From contig CP136065.1 of the NCBI GenBank assembly GCA_032622095.1, positions 60,991,094 to 61,055,093 of the forward strand: 64,000 bases of DNA, read 5' to 3'. Source of the stretch: Siphonodentalium dalli. Lineage: Eukaryota > Mollusca > Scaphopoda > Gadilida > Siphonodentaliidae. Shown here piece after piece: positions 62,941 to 64,000 of the stretch. Both the position numbers and the translations under genes were made by a program. How positions within the stretch are numbered: position 1 is the first letter of the stretch; each line of letters opens with the position of its first letter. The notes beneath the pieces are model-generated. The model was given only the letters and a program-made list of their open reading frames with translations, ran no database searches and had not been told where the DNA came from.

Positions 62941-64000
62941 TTATTCTCAGGCCTGATTTGTCCAAGACACATGATAAATATATATGACATTCCACCTCTT
63001 TTCACAGTATATAAATGCTTATTTATCAAGTAGTTTTCAACCTTTTTTTTTTACCTAAATAATGTGGGCCATTAAGGGGCAGACACAAGCTATACATACA
63101 AGCAATATCATGACTTTGCAGATGGATGTTAGTCATTCATTCCACAGAGAAGAATAATTCAACGAAGCACATGTATAAAAATAATTTTAATATAGAAATT
63201 ATAACAATGACAATTGGAACAATAATTTATATTCATAATCCAGTACAACTTTCTGGCATACTGAGGACCAGGATTAGTCTATATATGAAGCCAGGTCTGG
63301 CAGCATTGCTTTTTTATGTTAATTTTATAAAAGAGGCATAATCCAAAACCCTATTTCGAAAAAAAATATTAAAAAACAGTGATGTGCATGAATCCGTACA
63401 TCTTATTTTATTTTCCAATTTTGTGATGAAATAATGTCACACCCAGCATCGTGACTTTGGAACGGCACATACAAAAACGATTACTGGAACTATTGTATTT
63501 CAAATTGGGCCTGTCCGTCGGATCAACTGAGTTGCCTGGAAGCTGAATAATCATCCGTATTCCATTTCCCAGATAACATACATGCTGTTTTAGATGTTGA
63601 TCGGATTTGGACATGACATGTGGCAGCCCAAAATGTTTATTTATATTATTTTAAATTAAGAAATATTAATATTATTTTTTTGAGCTGTGTAAAGCAATTG
63701 GGCTTTTCTGGTAAGAATGTCAGATACCAACCTACAAATTTTCCACAAGACAAAGTAAAGCTACAGTAGTGAAATATAACTATAATAGTTGAATTTAGAA
63801 TGTGCCAGAACTGGAGAGTGGTTCGCTGATTACTCCATGATAATCAGGTTATTGTACTGTTGTAAGTCACATGGGCATGGAGTCGGCTAGGAAACCTTGC
63901 CAAAATATCTCATTTTTCTGTCACAATATGTATGCCCTCAAACTCAGGAATCTCTAAACTGATTGCAAGAAAAGAAATCATATCTTTACATGATGAGATG
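62941..64000. other. Right end of the window, no gene seen
   Basis: AT-rich sequence. Open frames near 63130-63340 and 63410-63610 have no recognisable family. No repeat could be defined. Confidence 0.45.

Overview
This is a eukaryotic, AT-rich animal window. Coding sequence occurs only as short exons with GT/AG borders and consistent intron phases, embedded in a very dense layer of transposable elements. Two host genes are identifiable: a clan 3 (CYP3A-like) cytochrome P450 on the minus strand and a Chibby homolog on the plus strand. The repeat types (TTAA-flanked MITEs, Helitron-like elements with internal minisatellites, non-LTR retrotransposon tails, a SINE-like tail ending in CAATCAATC) suggest a marine invertebrate, perhaps a mollusc-like lophotrochozoan. 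The organism assignment is inference, not proof.

Left half (about 1-29.8 kb): nine exons of the P450 run right to left (exon 1 at 29726-29799, exon 9 at 1033-1135). Together they give 901 coding bases, about 300 residues: the N-terminal membrane anchor, the proline-rich hinge and the region through helix C and beyond. The I helix, ExxR motif and haem-binding cysteine must lie beyond the left edge. The introns carry minisatellites (1.98-2.97 kb, 6.85-7.2 kb), a nested TIR element (4.94-6.58 kb), four head-to-tail Helitron-like elements (15.64-19.14 kb), a hAT-like element (19.39-20.96 kb), a MULE-like element with a 9-bp target duplication inside a larger TTAA element (22.9-25.1 kb), a truncated non-LTR retrotransposon (26.06-26.94 kb) and several TTAA MITEs.

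Middle (about 29.8-46.4 kb): the intergenic space between the two divergent genes is a multi-level transposon nest. A decayed Ty3/Gypsy-like element (31.09 to about 41.5 kb, plus strand) has a 3.45-kb TIR element inserted in its 5' LTR. It also has a 3.76-kb almost perfect palindromic element inserted near the end of its integrase-encoding region. The TIR element itself carries further insertions. Its reverse transcriptase core is missing. Right of it lie a duplicated block, a foldback element, a TTAA MITE, a Helitron-like 3' fragment and a second non-LTR retrotransposon fragment (minus strand).

Right part (about 46.4-64 kb): Chibby, a small coiled-coil protein (126 residues reconstructed from three coding exons at 48300-48489, 57542-57657 and 60028-60102). 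Its introns and 3' region hold a 5.5-kb hAT-like element that split an older palindromic TA-flanked MITE, two reverse-oriented Helitron-like elements, several TTAA elements and near-perfect hairpins. The two host genes have no evident functional link. The most informative content is the nested transposon stratigraphy with readable target-site duplications and paralogous empty sites.
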